Source: Sapria himalayana (Eukaryota > Streptophyta > Magnoliopsida > Malpighiales > Rafflesiaceae). From it: a stretch of DNA of 64,000 nt. How positions within the stretch are numbered: the first letter of the stretch is position 1; every line of letters starts with the position of its first letter. Position numbers and translations under genes: made by a program. The notes under the pieces were generated by a model. It searched no databases and was not told where the DNA came from. It saw only the letters and a list, made by a program, of their open reading frames with translations. Below are positions 40,600 through 54,234 of the stretch, in pieces. The stretch lies in NCBI GenBank assembly GCA_029783825.1, contig JAREIK010002419.1:171151-235150 (forward strand), read 5' to 3'.

Positions 40600-41670
40600 A
40601 TGAATATGAAGATAGAATATAGAAAATAGAATAAGATAAGTATAATAATATAAGCTGAGGAATTGTGGTAGCTTCTTCGCAGGGGAATCTGTCTATGCAG
40701 ATTAACTGCGAAGAAAAAAAACCAGAAAATATAGTTGCTGTATTTTTCTTACAGTCACTGCAAGGATCACCTCACAAGTAAAAGATAAGGGAATGTAAAG
40801 GTAAGGGCTGGAATTTTCTGTCCCTTTGGTATGTTTATGGTTTTATGTTTGCAGGAAGCATTAAAGGGGAAATCAAATCATATTCCTTGGAATTAAACGA
40901 AGTTGGAAACTAGCAAGAGTCTGAAAAATTGTCATGTGTTATGTTTTTTTTCCAGCAAGAGTCTGTTAATTTGTCATGTGTTATGTTTTTACCAGCAAGA
41001 GTCTGTAAATAGCAAGAGTCAAGTCATGTTTTATGTTTTTTTAACAGTGTTTATTCATGTAGAAAAGGTTTAGAAGTCTGAAAGTTTTAGAGTCATGTGT
41101 TGTAATAATAAAAGGTCCTAGGAGAGGTGAGTGTCTAGTCCAGGAGGTCGGTAAAGAGGATGAGGCAAAGTGTGGGCAGAATGTGCAACAGGGTAGAAAG
41201 AAATTAGCAAAGCGGGAGATATTCCTGTTATTTTTATGCAGGAAATATGAGGATGCTGAAAAGCTGCTTGGAAATGGCTTTCAAGATGTGAATTTAAAGA
41301 TATATTGTTAAACAAAGAGGGTCAAGGAACAGGACAGATAAAAGAGGAAAGATTCGGCAATATATGGGCAACAGGGTTGAAAGGAATCCTGTTCCTGTTA
41401 TTTTATGCAGACAATACGTTATATACTGCAAAATAAGGGTGATAAGCATAGAAGGGATGTTCCATGAAGTGCTAGAAAGAAAAAAGAAGAAAACTCATTT
41501 TAGTAAAGAGTAACTTATTTTAAGTTATTTCTATAGTGCTAGACAGATTATACTATTAGTCTTTAGTAATGGGGAATGGTTGTAAGAGGGTAAAGGGTAG
41601 AAGTAGCTTGTACAAACGGTATTCCTCCACCAAAAGAGAGGGCTATAATAATAAACAAACTTTATTAAAA
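40600..41670 (+). other. 3' UTR and A-rich tail of LINE copy 2
   Basis: It is homologous to the copy 1 3' UTR and ends ACAAACTTTATTAAAAAAA. It is longer because of two internal gains: a multiplied AGCAAGAGTCTG module at 40912-41045, and a second copy of a block around GGGAGATATTCCTGTTATTT (about 41158-41251, related to 41340-41415). Two LINE copies differing by duplications in the UTR suggests a tolerant, evolving 3' region. Confidence 0.8.
40912..41045 (+). repeat. Tandem module in LINE copy 2 3' UTR, about 40 bp period
   Basis: AGCAAGAGT begins at 40912, 40954, 40994 and 41011, mostly followed by CTG, then (T)GTCATGT and TTATGTTTTT. Copy 1 has the module once, near 34118. Confidence 0.85.
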
Positions 41671-42223
41671 AAATAGATAGATAGATTGATAGATAGACAA
41701 ATAGATAGATAGATAGATAGATAGACAGAATGATATATAGATAAAAAAATTGAGAGATAGGCAAATAGATAGATAGAAAGATAGACAAGTAGATATATAG
41801 ATAGATAGACAGATTGATAGATAGATTAAAAAACAAAATTATAGAAAGATTGATAGAGATATTGATAAATAGATTGATAGATAAATAGATAGACAGATTG
41901 ATAGAAAGAACTTAAGATAGATAGATAGATAGAAACATAAATAGATAGCTAGACAGTTATATAAACATGTACTTAGATAGATAGACTAATATATTGATAA
42001 CCAAGTAGATAGATAGTTGGATAGACAATTTGATATATAGATTAAAAGACATATTTATAGAAAGATAGATATATTGATTGATAAATAGTTTGATAGACAA
42101 ATAGATAGATAGATAGACTAATTGATAGACATATAAATATAGAGTTAGACAAAAAATATATAAGATATATAGACAATTAGATCGATAGATTGATTGATTG
42201 TTTGATAGATTGATAGATATAAA
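41671..42223. repeat. GATA array, last plus-strand block before the strand flip
   Basis: About 550 bases of GATA/GATT repeat between the tail of LINE copy 2 and the hairpin at 42207-42239. Its first 17 bases are the right target duplication of LINE copy 2. Confidence 0.9.
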
Positions 42224-42239
42224 GATAGTCTATCAATCT
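42207..42239. repeat. Hairpin at the GATA-to-CTAT strand switch
   Basis: AGATTGATAGA at 42207-42217 and TCTATCAATCT at 42229-42239 are perfect 11-bp inverted copies around an 11-base loop. Left of it the plus strand is GATA for tens of kilobases; right of it CTAT. This is the breakpoint of an inverted arrangement of the same satellite. Confidence 0.85.
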
Positions 42240-45200
42240 GTTTGTCTATCTTTCAGTGTATGTGTCCATCTATCTTCCAATCTATCTTTCTATTTATCTC
42301 TCTGTCTATTTGCCTATCTATGTGTTAGCCTATCTATCTGACGATGTATATGTCTATCTATCTATATATCTATGTATCTTTATGTCTATTTATCTATCTA
42401 TCTATCTATCTATATATCTATTAGTTTATGTAATTTTCTATCTCTATGTCAATCTATCTATCAGTCTATATATCTTTTTATCTATCTATCTATCAATCTA
42501 TTTATCTATCGATATGTATAATAATCTATCTATCTTTTTATATATCTATTTCTATCTTTATATCTATCTATCTTCCTATTTTTCTATCTATCTATCCGTG
42601 TAATAATCTATCTATCTTTCTATATATAAATATGTCTATCTATCTATGTAACTATCTATGAATTATTCTATATATAAATCTATCTATCAATCTGTCTATT
42701 AATCTGTCTATCAATGTGTCTATCAATCTTTCTATCAATTTTTTTATCAATCAATCTATCAATATATCTATTTTTATATCTATCAAACTTTTTAACTATT
42801 TTCCTATCTATTTGTTTGTCTTTTTATCTATCTATCTTTTTATCTATTTGATTATATTTCTATCTATTTATCTATTTGAAAATTCGATATGTTTTTCTAT
42901 TTATCTATTTATCTATCTATCATTCTTTCTATCAATCTATTTATCAATCATTCTATCAATATCTATATATATCTATATATCTTTATATCTATCAATTAAT
43001 TTATTTAACTATCTATCTTTCTATCTTTCTATTTGTTTATTTGTCTATTTGTCTATCTGTCTCTCTATTCATCTATCTATTTATTTATCTATCTATTTAT
43101 AAATGTTTGTTTCTATCAATTTGTCTATCTTTCTATATTTCTATATCTATATTTGTCTATTTATCTATAAATCTTTTTATCTATCTATTAATATATTTGT
43201 CTAAATATTAATATGTATATATATTTATCCTAGTAACATTTGAACTATATATATTTCTATCTATTTATGTGCCTAACTATCTAACTTTCTTTCTATCAAT
43301 TAGACTATTAATCAATCAATCAATCTGTCTATCTACATATATTTCTATATATAAATCAATCTATGTGTTTATCTATCAATCTTTCTACTCTCTTACTATC
43401 TATTTCTCTATCTATCTATCTATCTATCTATATATATGTCTATAGATCTAGCTATCTATTTATCTTTTAGTCTATCTATCTTTTTGTTTATCTATCTAAC
43501 TATTTTTCTATCCATCTATCTATATATCTATATATCTATCTCTCTCAATATCTACAAGCATTCTATTTGTCTATATATCTATCTATCTCTCTGCCTATCT
43601 ATATATTTGTATATGTATCTATCTTTCTATGTATATAATAGTCTATCTGTCTTACTATCTATATGTATTTCTATTATTCTATCTATCATATGTATCTATC
43701 TTTCTATCTATGTATCTATCTGTCTAACTAGAAAATTATGTATTTATTTCGATATCTATCTATCTATTTGTCTAACTATCGAACTATATATATATATATA
43801 TATTTATTTATTTATTTATTTATTTATATGCCAATCTATCTTTCAATCTATCTTTCATCTATCTATTTATCTCACTATCTTTTTATTTATTAGTCTATAT
43901 ATATATCTATCTAATTATTAATCAATCTATTTGTTTATTTATCTATCTATTTTTAAATATTCCAATCTATCTTAATATCTATTTATTTATCTATCTAGCT
44001 ATCTATTTATCTATCTATCTATCTAACTATTTATCTATATATCTATATTTATCTTTAAATATCTACCAATCTGCTTATCTATCTATGTGTCTATCTTTAT
44101 ATCTAAATAACTATCTTTCTATCTATATCTCTATATGTCTATTTGTCTATTTTCTTATCTTCCATCCTTTGATCTATCTATTTACCTATCTATATATCTA
44201 TCAATCTATTTATAAATCTACCTGTCTAACTATCTATCTATATATCTATCTATCTATCTATTAATCAATCTATTTATTAATATAGGCATGTATCTATTTA
44301 TCTGTCTATATTCTCATCTCCCTATCTTTCTATATGTCTATTTGTTTATCTATCTATCCGAATATTTGTCTATCTATCTATGTATCAATTTATCTATCTA
44401 TGTGACTATTTGTCTTTTATCTATTTGTTTTTCTATCTATCTATCTGACTATTTTCTATCTATCTATTTGTTTATATAAATATTTATCTATTTGTTTATT
44501 GTCTATATGTCGATTTGTTAATCTAACTATCCATATATCTATTTATATATCTAATAGGATAATTATCAATTTATTTATATATATATCTATCTATCTATTT
44601 GCCTAATTGTCTAACTATTGATCTATATATTTTTATATCTATCGCACTATCTATTTATTTATCTATCTCTCTAACAATATAATTGTCATTCTTTCTATCA
44701 GTCTATCTATCTATCTATCTATCTATCTACTTTTTTAAATATATGTTTCTATGTAACTATATATGTGCCTATCTATATACTTACCTATCTATTTATTTGT
44801 CTATCCAGCAATCTATCTATCCATCTATCTAATTAAATATCTATCTACATATCTAATTATCTAACTAACTATCTATCTATTTATATATCTATATCTCTAT
44901 ATAAGTATCTTTCTATTTATCTATCTATATGGCTATATCTTTATCTGTTTATGTATCTGTCTACCTATATTCTTTTCTATCAATCAATCTTACTATCTAT
45001 CTATCTAACTATTTGTCTATCTGTCTATCTATCTATTTTCCTATTTAACTTTTTATCTATCTATCTATCTATATATGTTTGTATCTATCTATATGTCTAT
45101 GTGCTTATCTCTGTATCTTTTTATCTGTATATTTTTCTATTTATCTATCTAACTAGTTGTCTATCTATCTATCTATATATCTAAATATTTGTCTATTTAT

Positions 45201-47815
45201 CTATTTATCATTCTATCTATCTATCTTTTTTTCTTTCTATCTATTTGTTTATCTTTATATCTATTTATTTCTTTATTTACTATAAATCATTCTACCAAAA
45301 TGTCTATTTGTCTCTCTATCTATTTGTCTCACTTTGTATCTATCTACCAATCGATTTATTTTTCTATTTGTTTATTTATCTATGTTTATATTTATCTTTC
45401 TGTCTACTTGTCTATCTGTATATTTATATATTTGTATATCTGTCTATCTATTTATCTATCTTTCTATCTATTTATATATTATTTTTCTATATATATTTGT
45501 ATCTATCTATCTATCTATGTATCTGTCTATCTCTCAATTTCTCTATATATCTATCTATCTATTTATTTTTCTCACTATCTCTTTATTAATCAATTAGACT
45601 ATCAATCTATCTATCTATTTATCTATCTAACTATATGTCTATCTATCTATCTATCTATCTCTATGTCTATCTTTTAGCTTATAAGGCTATTAATTTATGT
45701 GCCTATCTATCTATCTATCTGTCTACCTATTGATAAATCTATATGTATGTCTAACTAACTAACTAACTATCTATCTATCTACTTGTATATCTATCAATCT
45801 ATAAATTTGTCTATTTGTCGATATATTTATTTGTCTATCGATCTATCTTTATATCTGACTATCTATCTATCTGTCTATCTATATATATGTCTATTTGTAT
45901 ATCTATCTATATAACTATATAGTTATAATCTATGTTTCTATGTATCTTTCTATATGTCTATCTATCTATCTATATATTTGTGTATATATCTATCTATCAA
46001 TTTCTTAATCTATCAAAATATCTATCTATCTATCTATTTATATGTGTATTTGTCAATTTCTCTTTATATTTATATATATATATATATATATATGCATATT
46101 TGTCTTTCTATGTATATATGTATCTATGTATTTATCTATCTATCTATTTATTTATCTACTATTCTATCTATCTATCTATTTATCTATTGATTTGTTTATG
46201 TCTTACAATCAATTTGTTTATCTGTCAATCTATCTTTGTTGATCTATATTTTTGTCTATTTGTCTATATATCTATTTTTTTGTCTATTTGTTATCTATTT
46301 ATCAATTTTTCTATAAATCTATCTATCTTTATATCTATCTGTCTGTCTTTCTATCAATTAATTAATCAATCAATCATTCTATCTGTCTAGTTGTCTATCA
46401 GCCTATCTATTTATATATCTATCTATCTATTCATGTATTTGTCTATCCGTCAATCTATTTATCTAAATATTTTATTATCTATCCATCTTTCTATTTGTCA
46501 ATTTACCTATCTCTTTATCTTTCTATCTATCTATCTATATGTATATCTACCTATCTATCTATATATCTAATTGTCTATCTATTTGTCAATCTATTTCTCT
46601 ATATATCTATCTATCTATATATCCATCTGTCTATCTATCTATCTATCTATCTATCTCTCTATTTGTCTATTTCTCTATCCATCTATCTATTTATCTATCT
46701 ATCTTTCTATTCATCTATTTCTCTATCTACCTATTTGACTATCTCTCTATCTATATATCTATCTATTTAACTACCTATCTTTATCACTATCTCTCTCTCT
46801 CTCTCTATCTTTCTATTTATTTATCTATCTTTTTATTTGTCAATCTATCTAATATGTCTATAAGTCTATATGTCTATCAATCTATATGTCTATTTGTTAT
46901 TCTATCTATTTATCTATTTGTATATCTATCTATTTCTCTATCTTTCTATCTATTTATCTATCTATCTATATATCTTATTATCTGTCTAATTGTTTATTTA
47001 TCTATAAATATTTTTTTCAATTTGTCTTTTTGTGTATTTGTCTATCTGTATATCTATCTATCTGTCTATTAGTCAAACTATCTATATATCTATCTATATT
47101 TATAATAATCTATTTGTCTATTTATCTATTTGTCTATCAATCTATCTGTCTCTCTATCTATTTTTCTATCTATCTGTGTATCTTTTTATATATCTATCTA
47201 TTTACCTCTATGTCTATTGGTCTATCTATTTATATGTATATCTTTTTATTTGTCTAGCTATCTATTGATTTGTCTATCAGTATATTTGTCGATCTTTTTA
47301 TCTATCTATATATATATGTATGTATTTGTATGTCTATATATCTATTTGTCTATCTATCTATCTAGCTATTTATCTGTCTATCTATGGATCTTTCTAACCA
47401 TTTTTATATTTGACTTTTTGCGTATATTATATATATATATCTATTTATCTATCTATATGTTTATTTATCAATCGATCTTTTTGTTAATCTATCTATCGAT
47501 ATATCTATATTTATATCTATCTATCTCTCTACCTTTCTAATTTTTTTTTTGTTATATCAGTCTATTAATCAATCTGTCTAAATATCTATATAACCATCAA
47601 TATATCTATCTACTTATCTATAAATTTTTCTTTTTATCTATTTGTCAATCAATCAATCAATCAATCTTTCTATCTGTTTATCTATCTATATATCTTTTTT
47701 TATGTCTATTAGTTAATCTTTCTATCTATCTATCTATTTGACTATCTATCTGTCTATCTATTTATCTATCTATCTATTTGTCTATTTGTTTAAATATCTA
47801 TCTATCTATCAGCAT
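42229..47815. repeat. Degenerate (CTAT)n array, first inverted block
   Basis: About 5.6 kb of the reverse complement of the GATA satellite with the same variant units (CTAA, CAAT, TGTC, TTTC). Reading frames of Tyr-Leu-Ser-Ile now lie on the plus strand and are artefacts. A TTTATTTATTTATT run interrupts it near 43802. It decays into TA and TATG repeats at its right end. Confidence 0.95.
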
Positions 47816-47966
47816 ATCTTCCTTATATATATATATATGTATGTATGTATATATATGTATGTATGTATATGAATATATATATATATGTAAATAAAAATAT
47901 TTCTTTATAACTTTGTATATATTTATGTATAAATACATATAACTACTTGTATGAATATATATATAC

Positions 47967-48017
<51 letters not shown>

Positions 48018-48120
48018 TCTATATATGTTTAACTATATATAAATATTTATAACTATATATAATATATGTATAATAACATCTAACTTGTATAATTTTATTT
48101 TACTATATGTATAACAATAA
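47816..48120. repeat. TA/TATG-rich transition, related to 63660-63820
   Basis: TATATATG/TATGTATG repeats and a (TA)n run at about 47969-48006, then ATATGTTTAACTATAT and ATATGTATAATAACA. The last 200 bases match 63660-63820 in order (ATAACTTTATATATTTATGTATAA, CTTGTATGAATAT, ATATGTTTAACTATAT), a diverged direct repeat. Confidence 0.55.
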
Positions 48121-49050
48121 ATTAAATAAGAAACATGGTTGAGAAAGATGATGGTTGTTCTAAATGAATAAGTTTGTCATGATATGACCATTCAATGTGA
48201 CAAGTCAATAATTACTTTTGTATGTGATATTTAATGATAAATAGATAAATATTTTAATTACATCGAAAATTTTTTGACTAGTTATAAAAATATTTATCCA
48301 TGTGCTTATTAAAAAAATACTTCGAGTATTTTTTTAGGGTTTCAAAAGATTTATTTAAAATATTACTAATGATATATTTTTGTCATAAAAATATTTAAAA
48401 TTATTTTTAGCTTTATAAACACTCAATTTTATAAGAATTAAAATATTGATTAATATTTTTAATATAAGTTTTTTATATTTCGCTCTTATTAAAATAATAA
48501 ATATATTTTTGTATGATCTTATTCTCACTTTAATTTATTTTAGGAATTTTACAATTTATAAATTATATCAAATATTATTACTTTTTATCTCTATAAATGT
48601 ATTTTATATTATATTCATAAATACATATTGAATTCATTAAAATTTATAACCATATATATATATGAAATACTTTTTTATAATTTCATATTATTATTTTTAT
48701 TTGTTAAATAATATTATACATATATCCATAAATTATAATAAAAATATGAGATATTATAAATTTTGTATGGTTATACATTTATACAATTTTTTTGGTTTTA
48801 CGAAAAAATATGTTTTTTAAATAAATGAAATAATTTGAATATTTGATTACCAATTAATAGTTTTAATAGTTATTAGTAATATTAATTTTTTTTCTCCATT
48901 GTTATAACGATAAATATATTTATTAATTTCTGAAATTTATTTCATTAATTTATAAATAATATTACAAAAAATAACCATAAAAAATTCATAAACTATTAAC
49001 CATAAATTTATTTATTTATATAATATAATAATTAATTGTTAAATATAAAA
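48121..49050. other. AT-rich island segment, no gene seen; part related to 58175-58415
   Basis: No supportable coding frame. Bases about 48420-48660 resemble 58175-58415: TTATTAAAATAATAAATAT, then a TCTCACTTTAA word, then AATTC(A/T)(T/A)(T/A)AAAATTTATAACCAT in the same order. This AT-rich sequence is probably transposon interior, possibly the same CACTA family that starts at 56464. Confidence 0.45.
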
Positions 49051-49347
49051 TTTGGTGTTCTACCTGAGGTGTTTTTGGAGGAGGAATTAGGATCACTTAT
49101 TGATGAGCATGAGGTTTGTGATATTGCTTATGTTTTGCTGGGTGTCATGTTCTCTACTTTATCAATTGATACGTTGTTCTATTGATTGCTTTTTGCAGGA
49201 GTAATTAGCATGCCTTACACATTGTGGCTTACCTGGCATACACAAGCACATTACGAGAGTGAACCACATGAATTGACATTTATTTTGAAAAAAAAAAGAC
49301 TAGTGATGAAGATGGTGTCACTCCGAAAACAATGTTGGTGGTGGTAA
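49051..49347 (+). other. Two short exon-like open stretches, unrecognised
   Basis: 49051-49185 is open and reads LPEVFLEEELGSLIDEHEVC and on to DIAYVLLGVM before a TGA. A pyrimidine-rich TTTTTGCAG (49191-49198) then leads into a frame with an ATG at 49210, SMPYTLWLTWHTQAHYESEP, to TAA at 49345. The amino-acid composition is unlike the surrounding AT-rich DNA, and the spacing could be an exon, intron and exon. I do not recognise a protein family. It may be a captured host gene fragment or chance. Confidence 0.25.
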
Positions 49348-50345
49348 TAATAATCTACTACCTCTAATTTCATAGTACTATCTGAACCATATATATGATC
49401 ACACACACACACACACTCACACACACACACAACATGTTGCTTATTTGGTTGCATTTATGTGTGTGACAGCCTATATCAAATGTCTAAGCTATATAAATTT
49501 ATGGGGAAGAAAATGACCAATTCCAAGCACACCATTCTGGAGACTCTTCATTCAAGATCATTAATTTATGTGTGTGACAGTCATTCATGAGATTCCCTCT
49601 TACCATATCTATCTTGATATCATGTGCAAATTGTCTCTAGCTGTTCTACCTTACAAAGCTACTAATGTTGTATGTACTCAGTTAAGAAGTAAGAATTCAA
49701 TTGATGCTAGGCTGCGATGAAAAATTGTTCTTTTTTTTTGTTTTTCACTTCCTTAGGTTTTCAAGGTTTTTCTTTGGTGGAGCGATGAACTAAAATCTGG
49801 GCGTCTGAGCTATGATGATATTATTCACATCAACGTTCTTTTTGTTAGACTAGACTGCACGGTGCTACCAATTGATTATGCATGATAAGTAGGTCTCACT
49901 GCATTCATCCATTTGTTTGGTTTGTTGGGATGATAATAGAAAGCTATGGCAAAGGTTTGAGGATCTAGAAAATGTCTGGTTCCTCTCTTTTGGAAGTTTC
50001 CACAAGGATGAGAACTACATGCCTCTTGCCAAGGTGTCTCTTCTCATGCAAACTTTGGGAATTCCCTTCCTTTCTTAGATTGATATTTGTTTTCCCGTTA
50101 ACTAGATTTTTCCTCTTTGACTTGCATCGAGATCTATAAATTTTATGAGAACAATTTCTGCCCTACTTAGTTAATATTTACCCAACAAAAATTAATGTTT
50201 ACAAATTTGTATCTACAGTGGAATGTCGTAGTGGTGTTCACACATGAGATAATCATATCCAAAAGAAACAACAAAAAAATTAATTGAACAAAGCACCACT
50301 ACCTCCATATTTGTAGTTGAAGGTAAAAATACAATACTTGCTTCA
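49348..50345. other. Unique island sequence with (CA)n and a further short open stretch
   Basis: A CA repeat lies at 49400-49432. TATGTGTGTGACAG occurs twice, near 49456 and 49567. A frame open to TAG at about 50077 reads LWQRFEDLENVWFLSFGSFH and is followed by an AAG-GTGTCT donor-like site near 50034; family unknown. The island ends where CTAT repeats resume near 50346. Confidence 0.35.
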
Positions 50346-51459
50346 CACATTTTTTTGATCATTATGTCTATCTGTCATTCTATCTATCAATAAATTTTGT
50401 CATTTATATGTCTATCTCTTTTCTATCTATCTAATATCTATCTATCAAACGATCTATTTGTCTATATATCGGTCTATATATCTATAATTCAAAATATTTA
50501 TCTTTCTATTTATCTATCTATCTATCTATCTATCTGTGTATCTATCAATCAATCAATATATCTATCTATCTATGTATGTATTTGTCTATCTCTATTTGTC
50601 TATATATTTGTATAATTATCTTCTATATATTTGTCGATCTATTTGTCTATTTATCTATATATTTATCTATTTATATATCTATCTATCTATCTGTCTAACT
50701 GTCTATATATGTATATCTATCTGTCTTTTGTCTATTGATCTGGCTATCTATATCTCTATTTTTCTATGTATCTATCTAACTATCAATCTATTAATATACC
50801 TATCTATTTCTATATCTATCTATCAACAATTCTATCTATTTATATATTTATCTATCTATAATTCTATCTATCTTTATATCTATCTATGAATCAATCAATC
50901 AATATATCTATCTATGAATCTCTCAATAAACTATCTATCGATCTATCTAACAATCTATCTATCAATATGTCTATCAAAATTATCGATCAATATGTCTATC
51001 TATCTATCTATATGTTTGTCTATATATCTATCGATCATTTTGACTATCTATCTATCTATTTTTCTATATCTATCTATAAATATGTATATCTATCTGTATG
51101 TCTATCAGTCTTTTTATATATACTAAATCAAAGGGTCTATCTATTTATCAATCTATATGTGTATCTGTCTGTCTCTTAGTCTGTATGTCTAATAGTTTTT
51201 TATTATCTCTCTATCTGTTTATCAATCAATATGTGTATCTATCTGTCTCTTAGTCTGTGTGTCTAACAATCTTTCTATTTGTCTGTATATCTATCTATCT
51301 ATATATCTATGTGTCTATCTATCATCTATCTATCTCTCTATCTATAAATCTATTATCTATCTATTTATTTATTTGTATGTCTATATGTTTATCTGATTAT
51401 TTTTGTATATGTTAATTAATCTATTTGTGTATCTTTCTATCTATTTGTCAATATAATAG

Positions 51460-51522
<63 letters not shown>

Positions 51523-51710
51523 GTCTGTCTGTCTATCTTTCTATATGTTTATATATCTATCTATCTATTTATCCGTCTATCTATTTGTCTATCAATTTGT
51601 TTTATATCTATATATCTATCTATCTAAGTATTTGTATATCTATCTGTATATATATATATATCTATATATTTTTGTATCTATTTGTCTATCTATCTATCTA
51701 TCAATTTGTT

Positions 51711-51714
<4 letters not shown>

Positions 51715-51779
<65 letters not shown>
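51715..51779. repeat. (TA)n tract, about 32 units
   Basis: An uninterrupted TA run in the CTAT array, comparable to 15958-16028 in the GATA array. Confidence 0.9.
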
Positions 51780-51781
<2 letters not shown>

Positions 51782-53670
51782 ATCTATTTATATATCTGTC
51801 TATCTATATGTATATCTATCTGTCTATCTATCTATCTATATATCTATTTATTAGTCTATATATCTATCCATCTATCAGTCAGTCTGTCAGTCTGTTTGTA
51901 TAAATATCTGTCAATATGTCTATATATATCATTCTATCTATATGAATGTCTATATATCATTCTATCTATCTATCTGTCTGTCTATTTGTGTGTCTATCTA
52001 TCCATCTATCTGTCTATCTATCTATCTGTATGTATGTCTACCTATTTGTCTGTCTATCTGTCTATCTATCTATTTATTTATCTATCTTTTTGTATATATA
52101 GCTATCTATATGTTTGTCTATCCATCTATATATTTGTCTTTCTATATATCAATTTATATATCTTTATGTTTATCTATCTATCTATCTATATATCTATCTA
52201 TATTTCTATCTATCTATTGATTTAAATGTCTATCTAGTTGTCTATATATCTGTATACCTATATGTATGTCTATATGTCTATCTTTTTGTCTATATATCAT
52301 TCAATTTATTTATTTGACTATCTATTTCTCTTTCTATCTATCTTTCAATCTCTATATCATTTATCTATCTATCTGTATATTAATCTATCTTTCAATATTT
52401 CTATCAATCTGTATATCGATCAATCTTTCAATCTTTCTATCAATCTGTATATCAATTTGTCTATCTATTTGTCAATATTTCTATTTATCTATCTAACTAT
52501 CTAATTGTCTATATATCTATCTATCTATCTGTATCTATGTATGTATATATATATATACAATCTATCTAGCTATCTATTTATCTATCAATTTCTCATAATA
52601 TATCTTTCTATCCATCTATCTAGTTGGCTAGCTATCTATCTGTGTATCTGTCTATCTATATGTCTGTCTATATGTCTATCTATCAGTCTGTATATCTGTC
52701 TATATTTATGTCTGTATTTTTCTATCTTTCTATGTATCTGGCAATCTATCAATCTTTCTAACTTTTTATCAATATTTCTATATATTTGTCAAACTATCTA
52801 TCAGTATATCTATATATTTAAAATTATATCTATTTATCTTTCTATCTATGTATCTATCAATTTGGATTTCTGTATACATATCTATCTACCTATCTATCAA
52901 AATCTCAATCTATCTATATATCAAACTATCTATGTATCTGTCTATCTAGCTATTTATTTATCTATCTATTCTTCTATGTGTCTATCTATCTGATATTTTT
53001 TTTGCCTATATATCTATATGTCTTGCTAACTATTTACTTATGTGTATATGACTATATGTCTATCTATCTATCTTTCTTCTTTATATTTGTATCTCTATCA
53101 ATCTTTCTATCTGTATATAAGTCCATATATCTATCTTTCCATCTTTTTAGCTATCTATATGTCTATCTAACTACCTATCCATATTTCTAGCTATCAATCT
53201 AATTGTCTATTTGTCAACAATCAATTAATCTATCTGTTTCTGTGTGTATTTGTCTATATATTTTTATGGATATATATCTATCTATATATCTATCTAACTA
53301 TCTTTTTAAGTATATGTCTATCTATCTATCTATCCTTCTATGTCAGTTTGTCTATATATTTGTCTATTTGTCTATCTATCTATATCTATATGTCTATCTA
53401 ACTGTTTATCTATATGTTTATGTGTATAAGTCTATCTATCTATTTGTTTATCTTTCTATCTATTTGTCTATATATCACTCTTTCTATTTATGTAAATGCC
53501 TATCTATCTATCTATCCAACTTTCTAGCTATCTGTCTACTTGTATTTTTATCAACAATTAATTAGTCTATCTTTTTGTGTCATCTTTCAATATATTATCT
53601 GTATATTTATCTGTTTATCTATATATATATTAATGTGTTTATCTATCTGTCTATCTATCTGTCTATCTAT

Positions 53671-53812
53671 CTGTCTATCTATTTATCTTTATATTTATGT
53701 CTATCTAAATATATATCTTTCTATCTATTTGTCTATCTATCTGTCTATCTATTTATCTTTATATTTATGTCTATCTAAATATATATCTTACTATCTATTT
53801 GTCAATGAGTCT
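53671..53812. repeat. Tandem duplication, 70-bp unit
   Basis: The word ATTTATCTTTATATTTATGT occurs at 53681 and 53751 with nearly identical flanks including CTATCTAAATATATATCTT; a weaker third relative follows near 53845. Confidence 0.85.
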
Positions 53813-54234
53813 ATCTTTTTATCTATTTGTCTATCTATCTATCTAAATATATATCTTTTTATCTATTTCTCTATTAGTCAATCTATCTATCTATCTATAT
53901 ATCTATCTATCTATCTATTTTCATATCTATCTAAATTTTATCTTTCTATCAATTTTTTTATTAGTATATATATATATATATATATCTACATTCCTATATA
54001 TTTATCTATTTTCCTTTTTATCTTTATGTACATCTATCTATCTATCTATATATCTTTCTATTTATTTATTCATTTGACTATCTATCTATGTATCTATCTA
54101 TCTGTTTATACATCTATATGAATATCTATCTATCTAAATATCTATTTGTCTATATACCTAGTAGTTTATCTGTATCTCTATCTATCTAACTATTTGTCTA
54201 TGTTTTTATCTGCCTATCTACTAATCTATCTATC

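Larger units (their letters stand above)
34995..41670 (+). mobile_element. LINE copy 2, same family as copy 1, near full length, inactive
   Basis: A 6.68-kb element collinear with copy 1 and closely similar throughout, with scattered substitutions and small indels. It is flanked by the 17-bp AAATAGATAGATAGATT at 34978-34994 and 41671-41687. Because that duplication is plain repeat sequence and its first three A bases merge with the tail, its exact length is uncertain. Its leader is longer than that of copy 1. Both ORFs are broken, at mostly different positions from copy 1 but with two shared lesions in the reverse transcriptase region. Confidence 0.93.

Noticed and set aside
28174..41687. LTR retrotransposon or one element with two long terminal repeats formed by the two LINEs
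   Set aside because: The two units are complete ORF1-ORF2 LINEs with A-rich tails and separate target duplications; there is no protease, integrase or tRNA primer site.
47816..48010. Telomere- or centromere-type satellite
   Set aside because: The sequence is TA and TATG microsatellite without TTTAGGG units or a 150-180 bp monomer.
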